Shown here piece after piece: positions 8,195 to 20,298 of a stretch of 64,000 bases of DNA. The notes under the pieces are model-generated. The model did no database searches. It had not been told where the DNA came from and saw only the letters and a program-made list of their open reading frames with translations. Numbering within the stretch: position 1 is the stretch's first letter; the number at the start of each line of letters is the position of its first letter. Origin of the DNA: Lacimicrobium alkaliphilum (GTDB lineage: Bacteria; Pseudomonadota; Gammaproteobacteria; Enterobacterales; Alteromonadaceae); assembly GCF_002591895.1 (NCBI RefSeq), contig NZ_NISX01000017.1, forward strand, positions 52,178 to 116,177, written 5' to 3'. The position numbers were made by a program, and so were the translations under genes.

Positions 8195-10750
8195 CTAGTC
8201 CCCCTGACTGCTGTCTAGCTCCAGTGTTTTTATGCTATTAGCCTGAATATCTTCATTATGATAGTAAATCGGTCGCAATTGAGGTTGCTGTGAATACAGC
8301 TGCGTCTGATCTGAATAATGATCGGAAAACAGGCTCCTGGATTGGGAATAGGTCAGTATGCCCTCTGCCTCCGGCCCCTGCTCCGTAAACTGCATCACAA
8401 ATTTCCAGCTTGAACCATAGGTAATATGATAACCCTGCTCACTTAATTGCGAACCCGGCAGCTGTGGATAAGTGTGACGAGGCAGAATTAAACCGTCGTT
8501 CGCCATATTTGAACGAAACACATTAAAGCCTCCTTCAACATTATTCGCTCCAGCCCAGGGCAGACGAATCCCGGAGGGACTGCCATCGGGCAGACTGCGT
8601 TCAACAAATTGAATTTCACCAAGAGTCGCATCCAGGGCCAGCCCGGCATTCTGGATCCGTAACATAGCGGTAGCCAACTGCTGCAATACCTTGTCATTGG
8701 TATTAATGTCTCGCGGTGTGTTTAACGGGTCCTGAGGGCTGAATGGCACCTGCCACTGGGGATTGCTGTCAAACTCAGTGGCAAACTCGCGAAACATCAT
8801 CGCCCCTGCGCTATTGAGGTTCATTTGCCCATCCCACAGGCTCAGCGCATCACAAGCAGGAGCAATACTGACCGTCTGGCCCTGAACGGAAACGCCTTCA
8901 TCACCCCTTGCCGTGCAAGCCGACAGCAAGGGTTCCAGCACGGCTTCTCCCAGATAATTACGATTATTGGTTAACGCATCACGCAGATCGCTCAGGGTAA
9001 ACAAACCATTGTCAGAGCCGCCCTCAGCAAGCATTTTTTGCCCCATTCTCGAACGCAAGGTCTGCTGGGTGTTGGTGGTGCCATATAAAAGCGGCACATC
9101 AGTAATAGGCTCGGCCGGGTTGGTCAGCCAGTAACTGTTGTTAGAGTTCTGCACAAAATCAGTGCGTTGGAGTTTAGGCGCACGGTCGTATTCCATTGTA
9201 CCCTCGGTCAGGTACAGGCTCGAATCGCCCGGTACTATGGTCAGGCCTGCCTCCTGAGAGAAACTCTGATAGAACACATCCTGTGACCAGGCTTCAACCG
9301 CATCCACCGACAAATTGGGAACGGATGAACCATCGATATAAAACACGTTACCCTCTTTATCTGTGGCCATCGCATTATTAAACACTATGCCCGTACGTTG
9401 CCGGAATACCTCCTTATACTCCTCGATATTGCGCGCACGGTTCAGACCCAGCCAATGATCAAACACATCGAAGTTAGGCAGGTTGGCGTCATTGATGGCA
9501 AAGGCAACCTTCTGTCCGGTAAAGTCTGTTCCCCAGGGCAGTGCCCCTGGCACCACGATAACAGGTCCAAACTCGCTGTAATAACTGTTTTTTTCCAGTG
9601 TTGTCGTAACGCCTGGTGCTATTGCTACCTCTACCTGGAGCGTTTTACTGGTCATCTCTACGGCTTCTCCGTCCAGCATGTAACTGATGCCTGAAGCATC
9701 TTGCGGATTCAGACTCAAACGATGCAGGATAAAATGATCAGCAGTAGAAAAGGTATGGGTCCAGGCCACATCCTCATTGAAGCCGATATTAACAATGCCC
9801 GGCATCCCCGACAAAGATCCACCAACCACTTTTAACTGACCGGGAATTTCTGTACCAAATTGCCAGAATCGCTGATTACCAGTATGGGGAAAATGGGGGT
9901 TAGCCAGCAGCATGCCCTGACCGCTGGCAGTAAGATCCTTACCGATTGCCCAACCGTTTGACCCTGCTTCAGTGGGATTAGCATCGGGGATCCCGTCGAG
10001 CTGCACATCAAACTTCATACTCTGTGGTAGCTGACCCGCGGCAGCCGGAACCGGTGCAAAGCCCTGTCCTGGCGGCGCGGCAATAAACATAGCGCCGACA
10101 AAATTACTGGCTCCGGGTAACAATGCCACACCTTGCGCATAGGTGAGCAAATCCATGGCACTAATGGGTTGTACCCAGGGCTGACCCGCACAGCCGGGAT
10201 CAATATTATTCACACCGGTAGTGGTCAGATATTCGTTATAGCCTCGTGCATATCCTTCCAACAACGCCCGTGTTTGCTCGGTGAGCTGGTCATAATTCTG
10301 CTCGGCATTTTCGCGGATCCCTAAAGTCAGAAATCCGAAGTCATTAATCAGGTTGGCATTGTCTTCCGTTCCCGGAGTGTGGGGACCGAAAAAGCGCGAG
10401 CGCTGTGAGTTAAACTTGATAACCTGATCTGCCAGGATACAGATATTGTCATTGGCAAACGCAAAGCCCACTCCATACCCCAACCCTTCAAGGTTATCGG
10501 CTTTGACATAAGGCACGCCGTAATCGGTCCAGGTGATACTGGCACTGACAGGCTCACCCTCCGGTGAAAAAGTGCTGAGTTCAGGTTGTGGAGGAAGAGG
10601 TTCCGGCTCAGGAGCCGGTGCGGGAGAACCCGTGGGTGGTGGTGTTGGTGTAGGCAGCTCGCTGCTGTCACTGCCGAGACAACCGCTGAGTCCCAACAGT
10701 GCCAATGATAATATTGAATAACGAAATCCGGTTAGCGTCTGCGCGCTCAT
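8195..10750 (-). CDS. Penicillin acylase/AHL acylase-family Ntn-hydrolase, lipoprotein
   Basis: An 851-residue precursor. It has a lipoprotein signal (lipobox LSGC, Cys24) followed by a Pro/Glu-rich spacer (about 33-60). The alpha-chain region includes DYGVPYVKA and [10 protein letters not shown]. The maturation site precedes the nucleophilic Ser264 in AGSNGWAIG, and [17 protein letters not shown] follows, as at the beta-chain start of the penicillin G acylase, PvdQ and QuiP group. Autocatalytic cleavage to two chains is expected from the family. Substrates in this group include acyl-homoserine lactones, beta-lactam side chains and other amides; which one applies cannot be read from sequence. 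The ribosome site AAGGAGAG lies 7 bases before the ATG. Transcribed alone. Confidence 0.87.
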   Translation of the reverse strand: MSAQTLTGFRYSILSLALLGLSGCLGSDSSELPTPTPPPTGSPAPAPEPEPLPPQPELSTFSPEGEPVSASITWTDYGVPYVKADNLEGLGYGVGFAFANDNICILADQVIKFNSQRSRFFGPHTPGTEDNANLINDFGFLTLGIRENAEQNYDQLTEQTRALLEGYARGYNEYLTTTGVNNIDPGCAGQPWVQPISAMDLLTYAQGVALLPGASNFVGAMFIAAPPGQGFAPVPAAAGQLPQSMKFDVQLDGIPDANPTEAGSNGWAIGKDLTASGQGMLLANPHFPHTGNQRFWQFGTEIPGQLKVVGGSLSGMPGIVNIGFNEDVAWTHTFSTADHFILHRLSLNPQDASGISYMLDGEAVEMTSKTLQVEVAIAPGVTTTLEKNSYYSEFGPVIVVPGALPWGTDFTGQKVAFAINDANLPNFDVFDHWLGLNRARNIEEYKEVFRQRTGIVFNNAMATDKEGNVFYIDGSSVPNLSVDAVEAWSQDVFYQSFSQEAGLTIVPGDSSLYLTEGTMEYDRAPKLQRTDFVQNSNNSYWLTNPAEPITDVPLLYGTTNTQQTLRSRMGQKMLAEGGSDNGLFTLSDLRDALTNNRNYLGEAVLEPLLSACTARGDEGVSVQGQTVSIAPACDALSLWDGQMNLNSAGAMMFREFATEFDSNPQWQVPFSPQDPLNTPRDINTNDKVLQQLATAMLRIQNAGLALDATLGEIQFVERSLPDGSPSGIRLPWAGANNVEGGFNVFRSNMANDGLILPRHTYPQLPGSQLSEQGYHITYGSSWKFVMQFTEQGPEAEGILTYSQSRSLFSDHYSDQTQLYSQQPQLRPIYYHNEDIQANSIKTLELDSSQGD

Positions 10751-10857
10751 TTTCTCTCTCCTTAACGTTTTATTAACACCTCCAGTATGCTGTCAACTGG
10801 TCAGTCCTGCAACCACCACAAGACAAATCTCCAGACCTCCAGTCCATCACTAAATAT

Positions 10858-10887
10858 AAAAAAACCCGCTCGGCGCGGGTTTTTTAT
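10858..10887 (-). terminator. Terminator of the sucABCD transcript
   Basis: AAAAACCCGC-tcggc-GCGGGTTTTTT with A- and T-runs on opposite sides, so functional on the minus strand after sucD. It sits 27 bases past the sucD stop codon. Confidence 0.88.
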
Positions 10888-10913
10888 TCTTTATTTTGCG
10901 TCAGCGCTGTATT

Positions 10914-11786
10914 TTACCAACCAGTTGCGTCACGCAATGCTTTGCCAATCTCGGCCAGTGAACGCACTGTGGTAACACCCGCATCCTGCAGCGCACTGAA
11001 CTTATCATCAGCGGTACCTTTACCACCAGAGATAATGGCCCCGGCATGGCCCATGCGCTTACCCGGAGGTGCTGTTACACCAGCGATGTAAGAGACAACA
11101 GGCTTGCTGACATGATCTTTGATGTAAGCTGCAGCTTCTTCTTCTGCTGTACCACCGATCTCACCAATCATAACGATGGCTTCCGTTTTCGGATCCTCTT
11201 CGAACAGCTTCAGAATGTCTATAAAGTTGGAGCCCGGGATAGGGTCACCACCAATACCGACACAGGTGGACTGGCCGAAACCTTCATCAGTAGTCTGTTT
11301 AACCGCTTCGTAGGTCAACGTCCCGGAGCGGGATACGATACCCACTTTGCCGGCCTTATGAATGTGACCGGGCATGATGCCAATCTTGCACTCATCAGGG
11401 GTGATTACGCCAGGGCAGTTTGGCCCAATCATGCGCACACCTTTTTGGTCGATATACTCTTTCACGTACAGCATGTCGATGGTCGGAATACCTTCGGTGA
11501 TACAAACGATCAGTTCGATACCAGCATCAGCCGCTTCAACAATAGAGTCTTTACAAAATGGTGCCGGAACATAAATCACCGACGCCGTGGCGCCTGTCGC
11601 TTCGACGGCTTCACGTACAGTATTGAATACCGGTAAGCCAAGATGCTCAGTACCGCCTTTACCCGGCGTTACACCACCAACCATCTGCGTTCCATAAGAA
11701 ATCGCCTGCTCAGAGTGAAAGGTACCCTGACCACCGGTAAAACCCTGGCAGATCACTTTGGTATTTTTATCAATCAAGACGCTCAT
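10914..11786 (-). CDS. sucD: Succinyl-CoA synthetase alpha subunit
   Basis: A 290-residue subunit (family about 289) of the ADP/GDP-forming succinate-CoA ligase, which couples succinyl-CoA breakdown to NTP synthesis in the TCA cycle. An N-terminal CoA-binding Rossmann domain starts [13 protein letters not shown]. The active-site histidine that becomes phosphorylated is His247 in [11 protein letters not shown]. It overlaps sucC by 4 bases (ATGA), so the two are translationally coupled. Last gene of the suc run, followed by a strong terminator. Confidence 0.97.
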   Translation of the reverse strand: MSVLIDKNTKVICQGFTGGQGTFHSEQAISYGTQMVGGVTPGKGGTEHLGLPVFNTVREAVEATGATASVIYVPAPFCKDSIVEAADAGIELIVCITEGIPTIDMLYVKEYIDQKGVRMIGPNCPGVITPDECKIGIMPGHIHKAGKVGIVSRSGTLTYEAVKQTTDEGFGQSTCVGIGGDPIPGSNFIDILKLFEEDPKTEAIVMIGEIGGTAEEEAAAYIKDHVSKPVVSYIAGVTAPPGKRMGHAGAIISGGKGTADDKFSALQDAGVTTVRSLAEIGKALRDATGW

Positions 11787-12952
11787 GCTGCACCTCCCGC
11801 TGCGGCTACCACTTTCTCAGCTGCATCGGTCAGACTGGTAGCGGCAATAATATTCAGATCACATTCTTCCAGTTTCTTGGTGCCCAGTTCGGCATTGTTG
11901 CCTTCAAGACGCACGACAACAGGAACATTGACGCCCACTTCCTCTACCGCGCCGATGATGCCTTCGGCAATCATGTCGCAGCGTACGATACCACCGAAAA
12001 TGTTCACCAGAACGGCTTGTACATTGCTGTCGGAGAGAATGATTTTAAACGCTTCAGTTACACGTTCTTTCGTTGCACCACCACCAACATCGAGGAAGTT
12101 TGCCGGTGAGCCACCATGCAGTTTAACGATATCCATGGTACCCATCGCCAGTCCGGCTCCGTTAACCATACAACCGATGTTGCCATCCAGCGCCACATAA
12201 TTCAGCTCCCACTTGGCAGCCTGCGCTTCACGGGAATCTTCCTGTGAAGGATCATGCATATCCTGAACTTTAGACTGACGATACAGTGCGTTGCCGTCTA
12301 CTGCGAGTTTCGCATCCAGACAATGCAGATCACCATCACTGGTAATAACCAGTGGGTTCACTTCAATAAGCGCCACATCCAGATCTTCAAACATCTTCGC
12401 CAGACCCAGGAAAATCTTCGTGAACTGCTTGATCTGAACGCCTTCAAGGCCCAGCTTAAAAGCGATTTCACGAGCCTGATAAGGCTGAGCACCAACCAGA
12501 GGATCGATAGACGCTTTGAGAATTTTTTCCGGTGTTTCTTCTGCAACCTTTTCTATCTCTACACCACCTTCGGTAGATGCCATGAAAACGATACGGCGGC
12601 TGGCTCTGTCAACAACAGCACCTAAATAGAGTTCCTGATCGATATTGGTACAGGATTCAACCAGGATCTTGTTAACCGGTTGCCCGTGTTCATCAGTCTG
12701 AAATGTGACCAGGTTTTTACCCAGCCAATGCTGAGCAAACTGACGAATTTCATCTTTGGTTTTAACCAGTTTGACACCGCCAGCCTTACCACGGCCACCG
12801 GCGTGTACCTGACACTTAACCACCCATTCACTACCGCCAATACGCTCAGCAGCCTCTACTGCCGCCTGAGGTGTCTCGGCAGCGTACCCTTCGGAAACGG
12901 GTAAACCATATTCGGCAAAGAGTTTTTTGCCCTGATATTCATGCAAGTTCAT
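11783..12952 (-). CDS. sucC: Succinyl-CoA synthetase beta subunit
   Basis: A 389-residue ATP-grasp subunit (E. coli SucC 388 aa). It begins [19 protein letters not shown] and carries the nucleotide-binding segment [17 protein letters not shown] and a C-terminal ligase domain with [16 protein letters not shown]. It forms the alpha-beta heterodimer with SucD. The 247-bp gap to sucB contains a perfect hairpin (13132-13157), so sucCD may be partly uncoupled from sucAB. Confidence 0.97.
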   Translation of the reverse strand: MNLHEYQGKKLFAEYGLPVSEGYAAETPQAAVEAAERIGGSEWVVKCQVHAGGRGKAGGVKLVKTKDEIRQFAQHWLGKNLVTFQTDEHGQPVNKILVESCTNIDQELYLGAVVDRASRRIVFMASTEGGVEIEKVAEETPEKILKASIDPLVGAQPYQAREIAFKLGLEGVQIKQFTKIFLGLAKMFEDLDVALIEVNPLVITSDGDLHCLDAKLAVDGNALYRQSKVQDMHDPSQEDSREAQAAKWELNYVALDGNIGCMVNGAGLAMGTMDIVKLHGGSPANFLDVGGGATKERVTEAFKIILSDSNVQAVLVNIFGGIVRCDMIAEGIIGAVEEVGVNVPVVVRLEGNNAELGTKKLEECDLNIIAATSLTDAAEKVVAAAGGAA

Positions 12953-13131
12953 GGTGTTCTTTCCGTTTTTTTGCGAAAAACTGCATCAGCAGTCAGAATT
13001 TACCGAAATTCACATTCCGGCGGGTTATCCGGCAACTATGCCGGCTCGCGGGGTCCCCCCCAAATTCGCGGTCTAATACCGATAGATATAAACCGCGTGC
13101 ACTTAGAACAATCTGTGAACTAAGCACTCTA

Positions 13132-13157
13132 CTCTGCTATGACTAACCATAGCAGAG
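13132..13157. other. Perfect hairpin between sucB and sucC
   Basis: CTCTGCTATG and CATAGCAGAG form a perfect 10-bp stem with a 6-base loop. No T-run follows on either strand, so it is not a classical terminator. An RNA-processing, stabilising or regulatory role in the suc transcript is possible but is inference. Confidence 0.5.
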
Positions 13158-13199
13158 ACTGTACTGTAGCGGAGTCACCTTGCGGCAACCCCTCTGGTA

Positions 13200-14771
13200 T
13201 TAAACGTCGAGTAACAGACGCGTCGGATCTTCGAGTAACTCTTTGATGGTGACCAAAAAGCCCACGGATTCCTTACCATCGACAATACGATGATCATAAG
13301 ACAAGGCCAGGTACATCATCGGCAGAATCTCAACCTTGCCATCTACTGCCATGGGGCGATCCTGAATTTTATGCATACCGAGAATTGCACTTTGTGGTGG
13401 ATTGATAATCGGCGTCGACATCAATGAGCCAAACACCCCACCATTAGTAATGGTAAAGTTCCCGCCCTGCAAATCAGCCATTGAGAGCTTACCATCGCGA
13501 CCCTTGACTGCCAGTTCCTTGATCCCTTTCTCAATATCTGCCATCGACAATTGGTCACAATCACGCAGCACAGGTGTAACCAGACCACGGGGTGTTGAAA
13601 CCGCCATAGAGATATCAAAATAGTTGTGGTAACAGATATCATCACCATCGATAGATGCATTCACTTCGGGGAAACGCTTAAGTGCTTCCACTACTGCCTT
13701 AACATAGAAAGACATAAAACCAAGCCGAACATCGTGGCGTTTCTCAAAGGCTTCCTGATACTGCTTGCGCAGACTCATCACCGGCTTCATATTCACTTCG
13801 TTGAAGGTAGTGAGCATGGCGGTAGAGTTTTTCGCTTCCAACAGGCGATTGGCAATGGTCTTACGCAGGCGCGTCATCGGCACACGTTTTTCAGTGCGAT
13901 CAGCAGTCCCTGCCACAGCAGCAGGCGTGGCTTGTTCACCTGAGCCTTTACTGTCGGACTTATCATCAGCTTTAAGGTATTTTTCTACATCTTCTTTGGT
14001 AATACGGCCATTCTTGCCAGTACCTTTTACCTTAGCGGCATCCACCCCTTTCTCTGCAAGCAAACGGCGTACAGATGGACTCAACGCATCACTGCTGCTG
14101 TCGTCACTTTCGGAGTCTGACTGTTCCTGCTTGCTGCTTTTCGACTCTGCCGAACCTGAACCACCTGCATTAAAGTTTGCAATTACCTGCTCTGCGGTCA
14201 CCGTATCGCCTTCTTTAGCAAGGATCTCTGAAAGTGAACCGTCAGCTGGTGCCACGACTTCGAGTACCACTTTGTCGGTTTCGATATCCACCAGATTCTG
14301 ATCCCGGGATACCGACTCACCCCGCTCAACATGCCAGGTAGCAATAGTCGCATCGGCTACAGACTCAGGTAATACCGGCACCTTTATTTCCATGTTTTCG
14401 CCTTTACCGCTGGTTGGGGCCTGCTTCTTCTCGGTGTCTTTATCATCAGAGTCATCCTCATCCTTCGCGTCATCCTCACTATCGTCGCTACTGTCGTCAG
14501 ATTTTTTCTCAGATGATGCACCGCCCGATGACTTTCCTTCATCCAGCTTGGCAATAACCTGTTCGGCGCCTACAGTGGCACCCTCTTCTTCGATTATTTC
14601 ACCGATCACGCCGTCAGCTGGCGCCACAACTTCAAGAACCACTTTATCGGTTTCTATATCCACCAGATTCTGATCTCTGGAGACACTGTCACCGGGTTTA
14701 ACGTGCCAGGTGGCAATAGTGGCGTCGGCCACGGATTCGGGCAATACCGGAACTTTAATTTCAATGGTCAT
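13200..14771 (-). CDS. sucB: 2-oxoglutarate dehydrogenase E2 (dihydrolipoyl succinyltransferase) with two lipoyl domains
   Basis: A 523-residue E2 core subunit that transfers the succinyl group from SucA to CoA. Domains in order: lipoyl 1 (1-78, lipoyl-Lys43 in ETDKVVLE), an acidic linker (about 81-126), lipoyl 2 (127-203, Lys167), a second Ser/Asp-rich linker, the E3/E1-binding domain (about 229-267, [14 protein letters not shown]) and the catalytic domain (about 295-523) with His494 and Asp498 in YDHRIVDG. E. coli SucB has one lipoyl domain and about 405 residues. Here the two lipoyl domains are nearly identical over their first 50 residues, indicating duplication or gene conversion. AAGGGA precedes the ATG. 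No lpd (E3) gene is in the window. Confidence 0.95.
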   Translation of the reverse strand: MTIEIKVPVLPESVADATIATWHVKPGDSVSRDQNLVDIETDKVVLEVVAPADGVIGEIIEEEGATVGAEQVIAKLDEGKSSGGASSEKKSDDSSDDSEDDAKDEDDSDDKDTEKKQAPTSGKGENMEIKVPVLPESVADATIATWHVERGESVSRDQNLVDIETDKVVLEVVAPADGSLSEILAKEGDTVTAEQVIANFNAGGSGSAESKSSKQEQSDSESDDSSSDALSPSVRRLLAEKGVDAAKVKGTGKNGRITKEDVEKYLKADDKSDSKGSGEQATPAAVAGTADRTEKRVPMTRLRKTIANRLLEAKNSTAMLTTFNEVNMKPVMSLRKQYQEAFEKRHDVRLGFMSFYVKAVVEALKRFPEVNASIDGDDICYHNYFDISMAVSTPRGLVTPVLRDCDQLSMADIEKGIKELAVKGRDGKLSMADLQGGNFTITNGGVFGSLMSTPIINPPQSAILGMHKIQDRPMAVDGKVEILPMMYLALSYDHRIVDGKESVGFLVTIKELLEDPTRLLLDV

Positions 14772-14781
14772 AGTGGTCCCT

Positions 14782-17604
14782 TTATTTCTTTATCGATAAT
14801 GCATCTTCAACCAGCGCTTTTTGTTGCTGATTGTGCAATGAAACATAGCCTACGGCTGGCGAAGCAGATGCAGAACGCCCTGCATAAGTTAACTTGGTCC
14901 CTTGTGGGATCGCAGCATAAAAATGGTGCTGACTACAATACCAGGCGCCCTGGTTTTGCGGCTCTTCCTGGCACCATACCCAGTCTTTAACATGCTGATA
15001 AGGTTTAAGAACCTCAGCAATCTCATCATGAGGGAACGGATACAGTTGCTCAATGCGAATAATGGCAACATCATCCTGTTCATTCTTACGACGCTGATCA
15101 AGCAAATCGTAGAAAACCTTGCCGGAACACATCACCACCCGTTTAACCTTCTTGGCATCCATATCATCAATCTCGCCGATGACATTCTTAAACTGACCTT
15201 CTGCCAGTTCTTCCAGACTGGACGTGGCCTGGGCATGGCGCAGCAGAGATTTAGGTGACATTACAATCAAAGGGCGACGCATTGGACGAACCATTTGCCG
15301 GCGCAGCATATTGTAAACCTGAGCCGGTGTCGATGGCACACAAATCTGCCAGTTATGATCAGCGCATAACTGTAAAAAACGCTCCAGTCTTGCTGAACTA
15401 TGCTCAGGTCCCTGCCCTTCATAACCATGAGGCAACAACAAGGTTAAACCACACAGACGCCCCCATTTATGTTCACCAGAACTCAGAAACTGATCAATAA
15501 CTACCTGCGCGCCATTGGAAAAGTCACCAAACTGGGCTTCCCAGACGGTCAGACAACCAGGCTCTGCAGTAGAATAACCATATTCAAAGGCCATCACCGC
15601 TTCTTCTGAAAGTACAGAGTCATAAATTTCGATCGGCCCCTGCTCATCGGACACATGCTGCAATGGCATGTAGGTCTGACCGTCTTCCTGATTGTGCAGT
15701 ACAGCGTGGCGATGGAAGAAGGTGCCGCGACCAGAATCCTGGCCACAAATACGAATGCGACTGCCTCTGTCAACGATACTCGCATAGGCCAGTAACTCAG
15801 CACAGCCCCAGTCCAGCTTTTTGTCGCCGGCGATCATCGCAGCTCTGTCCTGATACAGTTTTTTGACCCTGGAATTCAGTGCAAACTCTTCAGGAAAGTG
15901 GCAGATTCGCTCACCCAACTCTTTCAGCTTGTCTAAAGACAGCGCGCCGTCGTATTCAGTATCCCAGTCGTGACCAATGAAAGGGGACCAGTCAACAGAG
16001 TGCTCGGTCATAGGCCGCCATTCATCAACCACGCAAGCACCATGGTCAAGGGCTGCACGGTAATCACTGACCAGTTTTTCTACTTCATGTTTTTCAATGA
16101 TGCCCTCGGCCATAAGCTGATCGGCATACAGCTGGCGGGCAACCGGATGCTTCTTGACCTTCTTATACATAAGCGGCTGAGTAACGCTGGGCTCGTCGGC
16201 TTCATTGTGTCCATGGCGACGGTAACAAACCAGATCAATCACCACATCCCGTTTAAACGTATTGCGGTAATCGATGGCCAGATTGGTCACAAAAATCACC
16301 GCTTCCGGGTCATCCGCATTCACATGGAATATGGGAGCCTGTACCATCTTGGCAATATCGGTACAGTACTGGGTCGAACGGGCGTCTTCAATTTTAGACG
16401 TAGTGAAACCTACCTGGTTATTAATCACAATACGCACGGTGCCGCCTACGGCAAAACCGCGGGTTTGCGACATATTAAAGGTTTCCTGCACCACACCCTG
16501 GCCAGCAATAGCCGCATCACCATGGATAGTAACCGGTAATACAGCAGAGCCGTCTTTACAATCTCTGCGATCAAGACGCGCGCGCACCGACCCGATAACA
16601 ACCGGGTTAACGATCTCCAGATGTGACGGGTTGAAGGCCATTGCCAGATGCACATTACCGCCTGGTGTAGCAAAATCAGAAGAATAACCGGCGTGATACT
16701 TCACATCGCCGGAACCCAGTGATTCATCATGCTTTCCGGCAAACTCATCGAACAGCACTGACGGATTCTTACCCAGTACATTTACCAGAACATTCAGACG
16801 ACCCCGGTGAGCCATACCAACGACCACTTCCTTGGCGCCGTTGCTACCCGCATGGCTAATCAGGTTCTTCAGCATGGGGATCAGAGCATCCCCCCCTTCT
16901 AATGAGAAACGCTTAGCTCCGGGGAATTTAGAACCGAGGTATTTTTCCATACCATCAGCGGCGACCAACCCCTTGAGAATTCCAACTTTGGTGTCCCGGC
17001 TCAACGTTGGCTGGGCCTGAACAGACTCGAAACGTTGCTGTAACCATCGCTTCTGCTCAGTATTAGTGATATGCATATACTCAGCTCCGACGGAGCCGCA
17101 GTAAGTACGATTAAGAGACTTGAACAATTCACCTAAAGGCATGGTTTCCTGGCCAATGGCATAGGATCCCACATTAAAAATGGTGTCAAAGTCAGATTCG
17201 TTCAGTTCATGATGAGACGGTTCCAGATCCCTGACCCGCTCTTGTTTCCAGAGGCCGAGCGGATCCAGGTTAGCATGCTGATGTCCGCGGAAACGATACG
17301 CGTTAATCAACTGTAAGACTTTAACCTGCTTCAGATCACTGGCTGAGGAGCCTGCAGGGGCAGCACTGACACGACTCATGGGCCCCATTTGAGCCATGGC
17401 GCGGAACTGTTCGCGGATCTCGCTGTGTTTTGACTCAAGCTCGACGCCATTTACCTTGGGTAGCTGGTCGAAAATTTCACGCCACTGCTCAGAGACACTC
17501 TTAGGATCATCCAGATAGGCTTCATAGAGTTCTTCTATATAAGCAGCGTTTCCACCAGCCATGTGAGATGAATCCCACCATGCTTTCATCACGCTTTCTA
17601 GCAT
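14782..17604 (-). CDS. sucA: 2-oxoglutarate dehydrogenase E1 component
   Basis: A 940-residue thiamine-diphosphate enzyme (E. coli 933 aa) that decarboxylates 2-oxoglutarate and hands succinyl to SucB. The N-terminus [20 protein letters not shown] aligns with the enteric start. The E1 core includes the [16 protein letters not shown] motif and the ThDP-binding [13 protein letters not shown] segment. The pyrimidine-side domain contains HEWGRLC-like and [17 protein letters not shown] motifs. The ribosome site AGGGA sits just before the ATG. First gene of sucABCD, 10 bp from sucB; its leader begins after the sdhB terminator, so it may have its own promoter as well as read-through from sdh. Confidence 0.97.
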   Translation of the reverse strand: MLESVMKAWWDSSHMAGGNAAYIEELYEAYLDDPKSVSEQWREIFDQLPKVNGVELESKHSEIREQFRAMAQMGPMSRVSAAPAGSSASDLKQVKVLQLINAYRFRGHQHANLDPLGLWKQERVRDLEPSHHELNESDFDTIFNVGSYAIGQETMPLGELFKSLNRTYCGSVGAEYMHITNTEQKRWLQQRFESVQAQPTLSRDTKVGILKGLVAADGMEKYLGSKFPGAKRFSLEGGDALIPMLKNLISHAGSNGAKEVVVGMAHRGRLNVLVNVLGKNPSVLFDEFAGKHDESLGSGDVKYHAGYSSDFATPGGNVHLAMAFNPSHLEIVNPVVIGSVRARLDRRDCKDGSAVLPVTIHGDAAIAGQGVVQETFNMSQTRGFAVGGTVRIVINNQVGFTTSKIEDARSTQYCTDIAKMVQAPIFHVNADDPEAVIFVTNLAIDYRNTFKRDVVIDLVCYRRHGHNEADEPSVTQPLMYKKVKKHPVARQLYADQLMAEGIIEKHEVEKLVSDYRAALDHGACVVDEWRPMTEHSVDWSPFIGHDWDTEYDGALSLDKLKELGERICHFPEEFALNSRVKKLYQDRAAMIAGDKKLDWGCAELLAYASIVDRGSRIRICGQDSGRGTFFHRHAVLHNQEDGQTYMPLQHVSDEQGPIEIYDSVLSEEAVMAFEYGYSTAEPGCLTVWEAQFGDFSNGAQVVIDQFLSSGEHKWGRLCGLTLLLPHGYEGQGPEHSSARLERFLQLCADHNWQICVPSTPAQVYNMLRRQMVRPMRRPLIVMSPKSLLRHAQATSSLEELAEGQFKNVIGEIDDMDAKKVKRVVMCSGKVFYDLLDQRRKNEQDDVAIIRIEQLYPFPHDEIAEVLKPYQHVKDWVWCQEEPQNQGAWYCSQHHFYAAIPQGTKLTYAGRSASASPAVGYVSLHNQQQKALVEDALSIKK

Positions 17605-17709
17605 TTTTGTCCCTTAATCATTAAGACAGGAGTTAACTATTCTGTACTGACGCCGTAGCGTCGAATTTCAAGGTGCTACATGTCAAAAATGTGCCCCTTT
17701 TAATAAAGA

Positions 17710-17737
17710 AATAGCCACCCTGTTATGGATGGCTATT
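17710..17737 (-). terminator. Stem-loop between sdhB and sucA
   Basis: AATAGCCA-CC...GG-A-TGGCTATT, with an 8-bp outer stem and a bulge, followed on the minus strand by TTCTTTATTAAAA. It is placed after sdhB and before sucA, so it probably terminates or attenuates sdhCDAB read-through into sucABCD. Confidence 0.7.
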
Positions 17738-17803
17738 CACCGATCAACATTTATCTAATCACTAATCCACTACGTTGCAATCTCACTGTCGGATAAACCT
17801 CAA

Positions 17804-18514
17804 TTAAACAGCGCGTTGCAAGAGCATGGATTTAATCTGACCAATGGCCTTGGTCGGATTCAGCCCTTTCGGACAAACGCTGACACAATTCATAATGCCA
17901 TGACAACGGAATACGCTGAACGCATCATCCAATTCACTGAGTCGTTCTTCTGTCGCCGTGTCCCGGCTGTCAGCCAGGAAGCGATATGCATGCAACAGCC
18001 CGGCAGGACCAATAAATTTATCAGGGTTCCACCAGAACGACGGACAGGATGTTGAGCAACAGGCACACAGGATACACTCATACAAACCATCCAGCTTTTC
18101 GCGCTCTTCAGGGCTTTGCAGATACTCCCGTGCCGGAGGCTTGGTGTCATCATTGATAAGATATGGCTTAATTTTTTCGTACTGGGTATAGAACTGGCTC
18201 ATATCCACCACCAGATCACGCACCACCGGCAGACCAGGCAATGGGCGCACGACGACTTTACCTTTACCCAGAGCAGACAACGGTGTAATACATGCCAGTC
18301 CGTTCTTACCGTTCATGTTAACGCCGTCAGACCCACAAACACCTTCACGGCATGAGCGACGGAATGCCAGTGTCGGATCCTGTTCTTTAAGCAAAATCAG
18401 TGCATCCAGCACCATCATGTCACGGCCTTCTTCCACGTCCAGCTCATAGTCCTGCATGCGAGGGGCATTATCGACATCAGGATTGTAGCGATAAATTGAG
18501 AATTTCAATTTCAT
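17804..18514 (-). CDS. sdhB: Succinate dehydrogenase iron-sulfur subunit
   Basis: A 236-residue electron-transfer subunit (E. coli 238 aa) passing electrons from FAD in SdhA to ubiquinone at SdhCD. The 2Fe-2S ligands are in SCREGVCGSDG and the cysteine that follows in GKNGLAC. The 4Fe-4S and 3Fe-4S ligands are in CILCACCSTSCP and CHGIMNCVSVCPKGLNP. Eleven bases follow sdhA. Peripheral, on the cytoplasmic face of the inner membrane. Confidence 0.97.
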   Translation of the reverse strand: MKLKFSIYRYNPDVDNAPRMQDYELDVEEGRDMMVLDALILLKEQDPTLAFRRSCREGVCGSDGVNMNGKNGLACITPLSALGKGKVVVRPLPGLPVVRDLVVDMSQFYTQYEKIKPYLINDDTKPPAREYLQSPEEREKLDGLYECILCACCSTSCPSFWWNPDKFIGPAGLLHAYRFLADSRDTATEERLSELDDAFSVFRCHGIMNCVSVCPKGLNPTKAIGQIKSMLLQRAV

Positions 18515-18525
18515 CTTATGCTCCT

Positions 18526-20298
18526 CTAGTAAGTCCGGGCCTTCGGTGGGAAGGCCTCACGCAGTTTAGGTGACATATTAACCTGGCGCTTGAGCATAGA
18601 CTCAGACTCAGGCCGATAGACACTGTGGCACAACCAGTTTTCATCATCACGATCGGGATAATCGAAACGGCTGTGTGCGCCGCGGCTTTCCGTACGGAAG
18701 TTAGCTGCAACGGCAGTGGCGTAAGCCGTTTCCATCAGATTATCCAGCTCCAGACATTCTATACGCTGAGTATTGAAGTCGTTGCTCTTGTCATCCAGAC
18801 GGGCATTTTGCAGGCGCTCACGAATCTCTTTGAGCTCAGCCAGGCCTTTAGCCATCGCGTCGCCCTCCCGGAAAACAGAGAAGTTAAGCTGCATGCACTC
18901 CTGCATGTCTTTTTTGATCTGTACCGGATCTTCGCCTTTGCCCACGTCGGAACCTTCCCAGCGATTAAAGCGTGACATTGCGGCATCCAGGTCAGACTCA
19001 GACGCATCACGCTGATCACCGATTTCATCCAGTGCTTTGCCCAGATGCATACCCGTGGCACGACCAAAAACAACCAGATCCAACAACGAGTTACCGCCCA
19101 GACGGTTAGCACCATGCACGGATACACAGGCAATTTCACCGCAGGCAAACAAGCCCTTAACAGTATGTTCATTGCCCTGCTCATCAACTCGCAAAGCCTG
19201 ACCATCAACATTAGTAGGGATACCGCCCATCATGTAGTGACAGGTAGGAATAACAGGAATGGGTTCTTTTACCGGATCCACATGGGCAAAGGTACGGGAC
19301 AACTCCAGAATACCCGGCAAACGCGATTCCAGAACCTCTTTACCCAGATGATCCAGTTTAAGTTTCAGATGCGTTCCCCAGGACCCTTCACAACCGCGTC
19401 CTTCACGGATTTCGGTCATCATTGAGCGGGCAACCACATCCCGGCCAGCCAGATCTTTCGCGTTAGGGGCATAGCGCTCCATAAAGCGCTCGCCATCTTT
19501 ATTCAGCAGATAACCACCTTCTCCACGGCAACCTTCGGTCACCAGGGTGCCAGCCCCTGCGATACCTGTTGGATGGAACTGCCACATTTCCATATCCTGC
19601 ATGGAAACACCTGCGCGCAGAGCCATGCCCACGCCATCACCGGTATTGATATGGGCATTAGTGGTGGACGCGAAAATTCTGCCGGCGCCACCTGTGGCCA
19701 GTACCACGGCTTTAGACTTGAAGTACACCACCTCACCGGTCTCAATATCGATAGCGGTACAACCAACCACATCACCGTCCTGATTTTTTACCAGGTCAAG
19801 GGCATACCATTCACTGAATACTTTTGTTTTATTTTTTACATTCTGCTGATATAGCAAATGCAACAGGGCATGGCCGGTACGGTCTGCAGCAGCGGCAGTA
19901 CGAGCCGCCTGCTCTCCGCCAAACTCTTTCGACTGGCCACCAAATGGGCGTTGATATACACGGCCATTCTCGAAGCGGGAAAACGGCAAGCCCATGTTTT
20001 CCATCTCAATGATGGCTTCGGGGCCGTTCTTACACATATATTCGATGGCATCCTGATCGCCAATATAGTCAGACCCCTTTACGGTGTCATACATGTGCCA
20101 TTCCCAGTTATCTTCATGGGCATTACCCAGTGCCACGGTGATACCACCCTGGGCAGAAACCGTATGGGAACGTGTCGGGAAAACTTTGGAAAGTAAGGCA
20201 CAGGATTTGCCAGACTGAGAAATTTGCAGGGCCGCACGCATGCCGGCGCCACCGGCGCCAATCACCACTGCATCAAATTCGCGAATTGGAATAGTCAC
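18526..20298 (-). CDS. sdhA: Succinate dehydrogenase flavoprotein subunit
   Basis: A 590-residue catalytic subunit (E. coli 588 aa) oxidising succinate to fumarate. FAD-binding [13 protein letters not shown] lies at 11-23. The covalent-flavin histidine is His45 in [30 protein letters not shown] and the [14 protein letters not shown] segment line the active site. The start codon is GTG, directly abutting the sdhD stop (TAA GTG); the N-terminus [14 protein letters not shown] matches the enteric protein, supporting it. Translation is probably coupled to sdhD. Confidence 0.97.
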   Translation of the reverse strand: MTIPIREFDAVVIGAGGAGMRAALQISQSGKSCALLSKVFPTRSHTVSAQGGITVALGNAHEDNWEWHMYDTVKGSDYIGDQDAIEYMCKNGPEAIIEMENMGLPFSRFENGRVYQRPFGGQSKEFGGEQAARTAAAADRTGHALLHLLYQQNVKNKTKVFSEWYALDLVKNQDGDVVGCTAIDIETGEVVYFKSKAVVLATGGAGRIFASTTNAHINTGDGVGMALRAGVSMQDMEMWQFHPTGIAGAGTLVTEGCRGEGGYLLNKDGERFMERYAPNAKDLAGRDVVARSMMTEIREGRGCEGSWGTHLKLKLDHLGKEVLESRLPGILELSRTFAHVDPVKEPIPVIPTCHYMMGGIPTNVDGQALRVDEQGNEHTVKGLFACGEIACVSVHGANRLGGNSLLDLVVFGRATGMHLGKALDEIGDQRDASESDLDAAMSRFNRWEGSDVGKGEDPVQIKKDMQECMQLNFSVFREGDAMAKGLAELKEIRERLQNARLDDKSNDFNTQRIECLELDNLMETAYATAVAANFRTESRGAHSRFDYPDRDDENWLCHSVYRPESESMLKRQVNMSPKLREAFPPKARTY

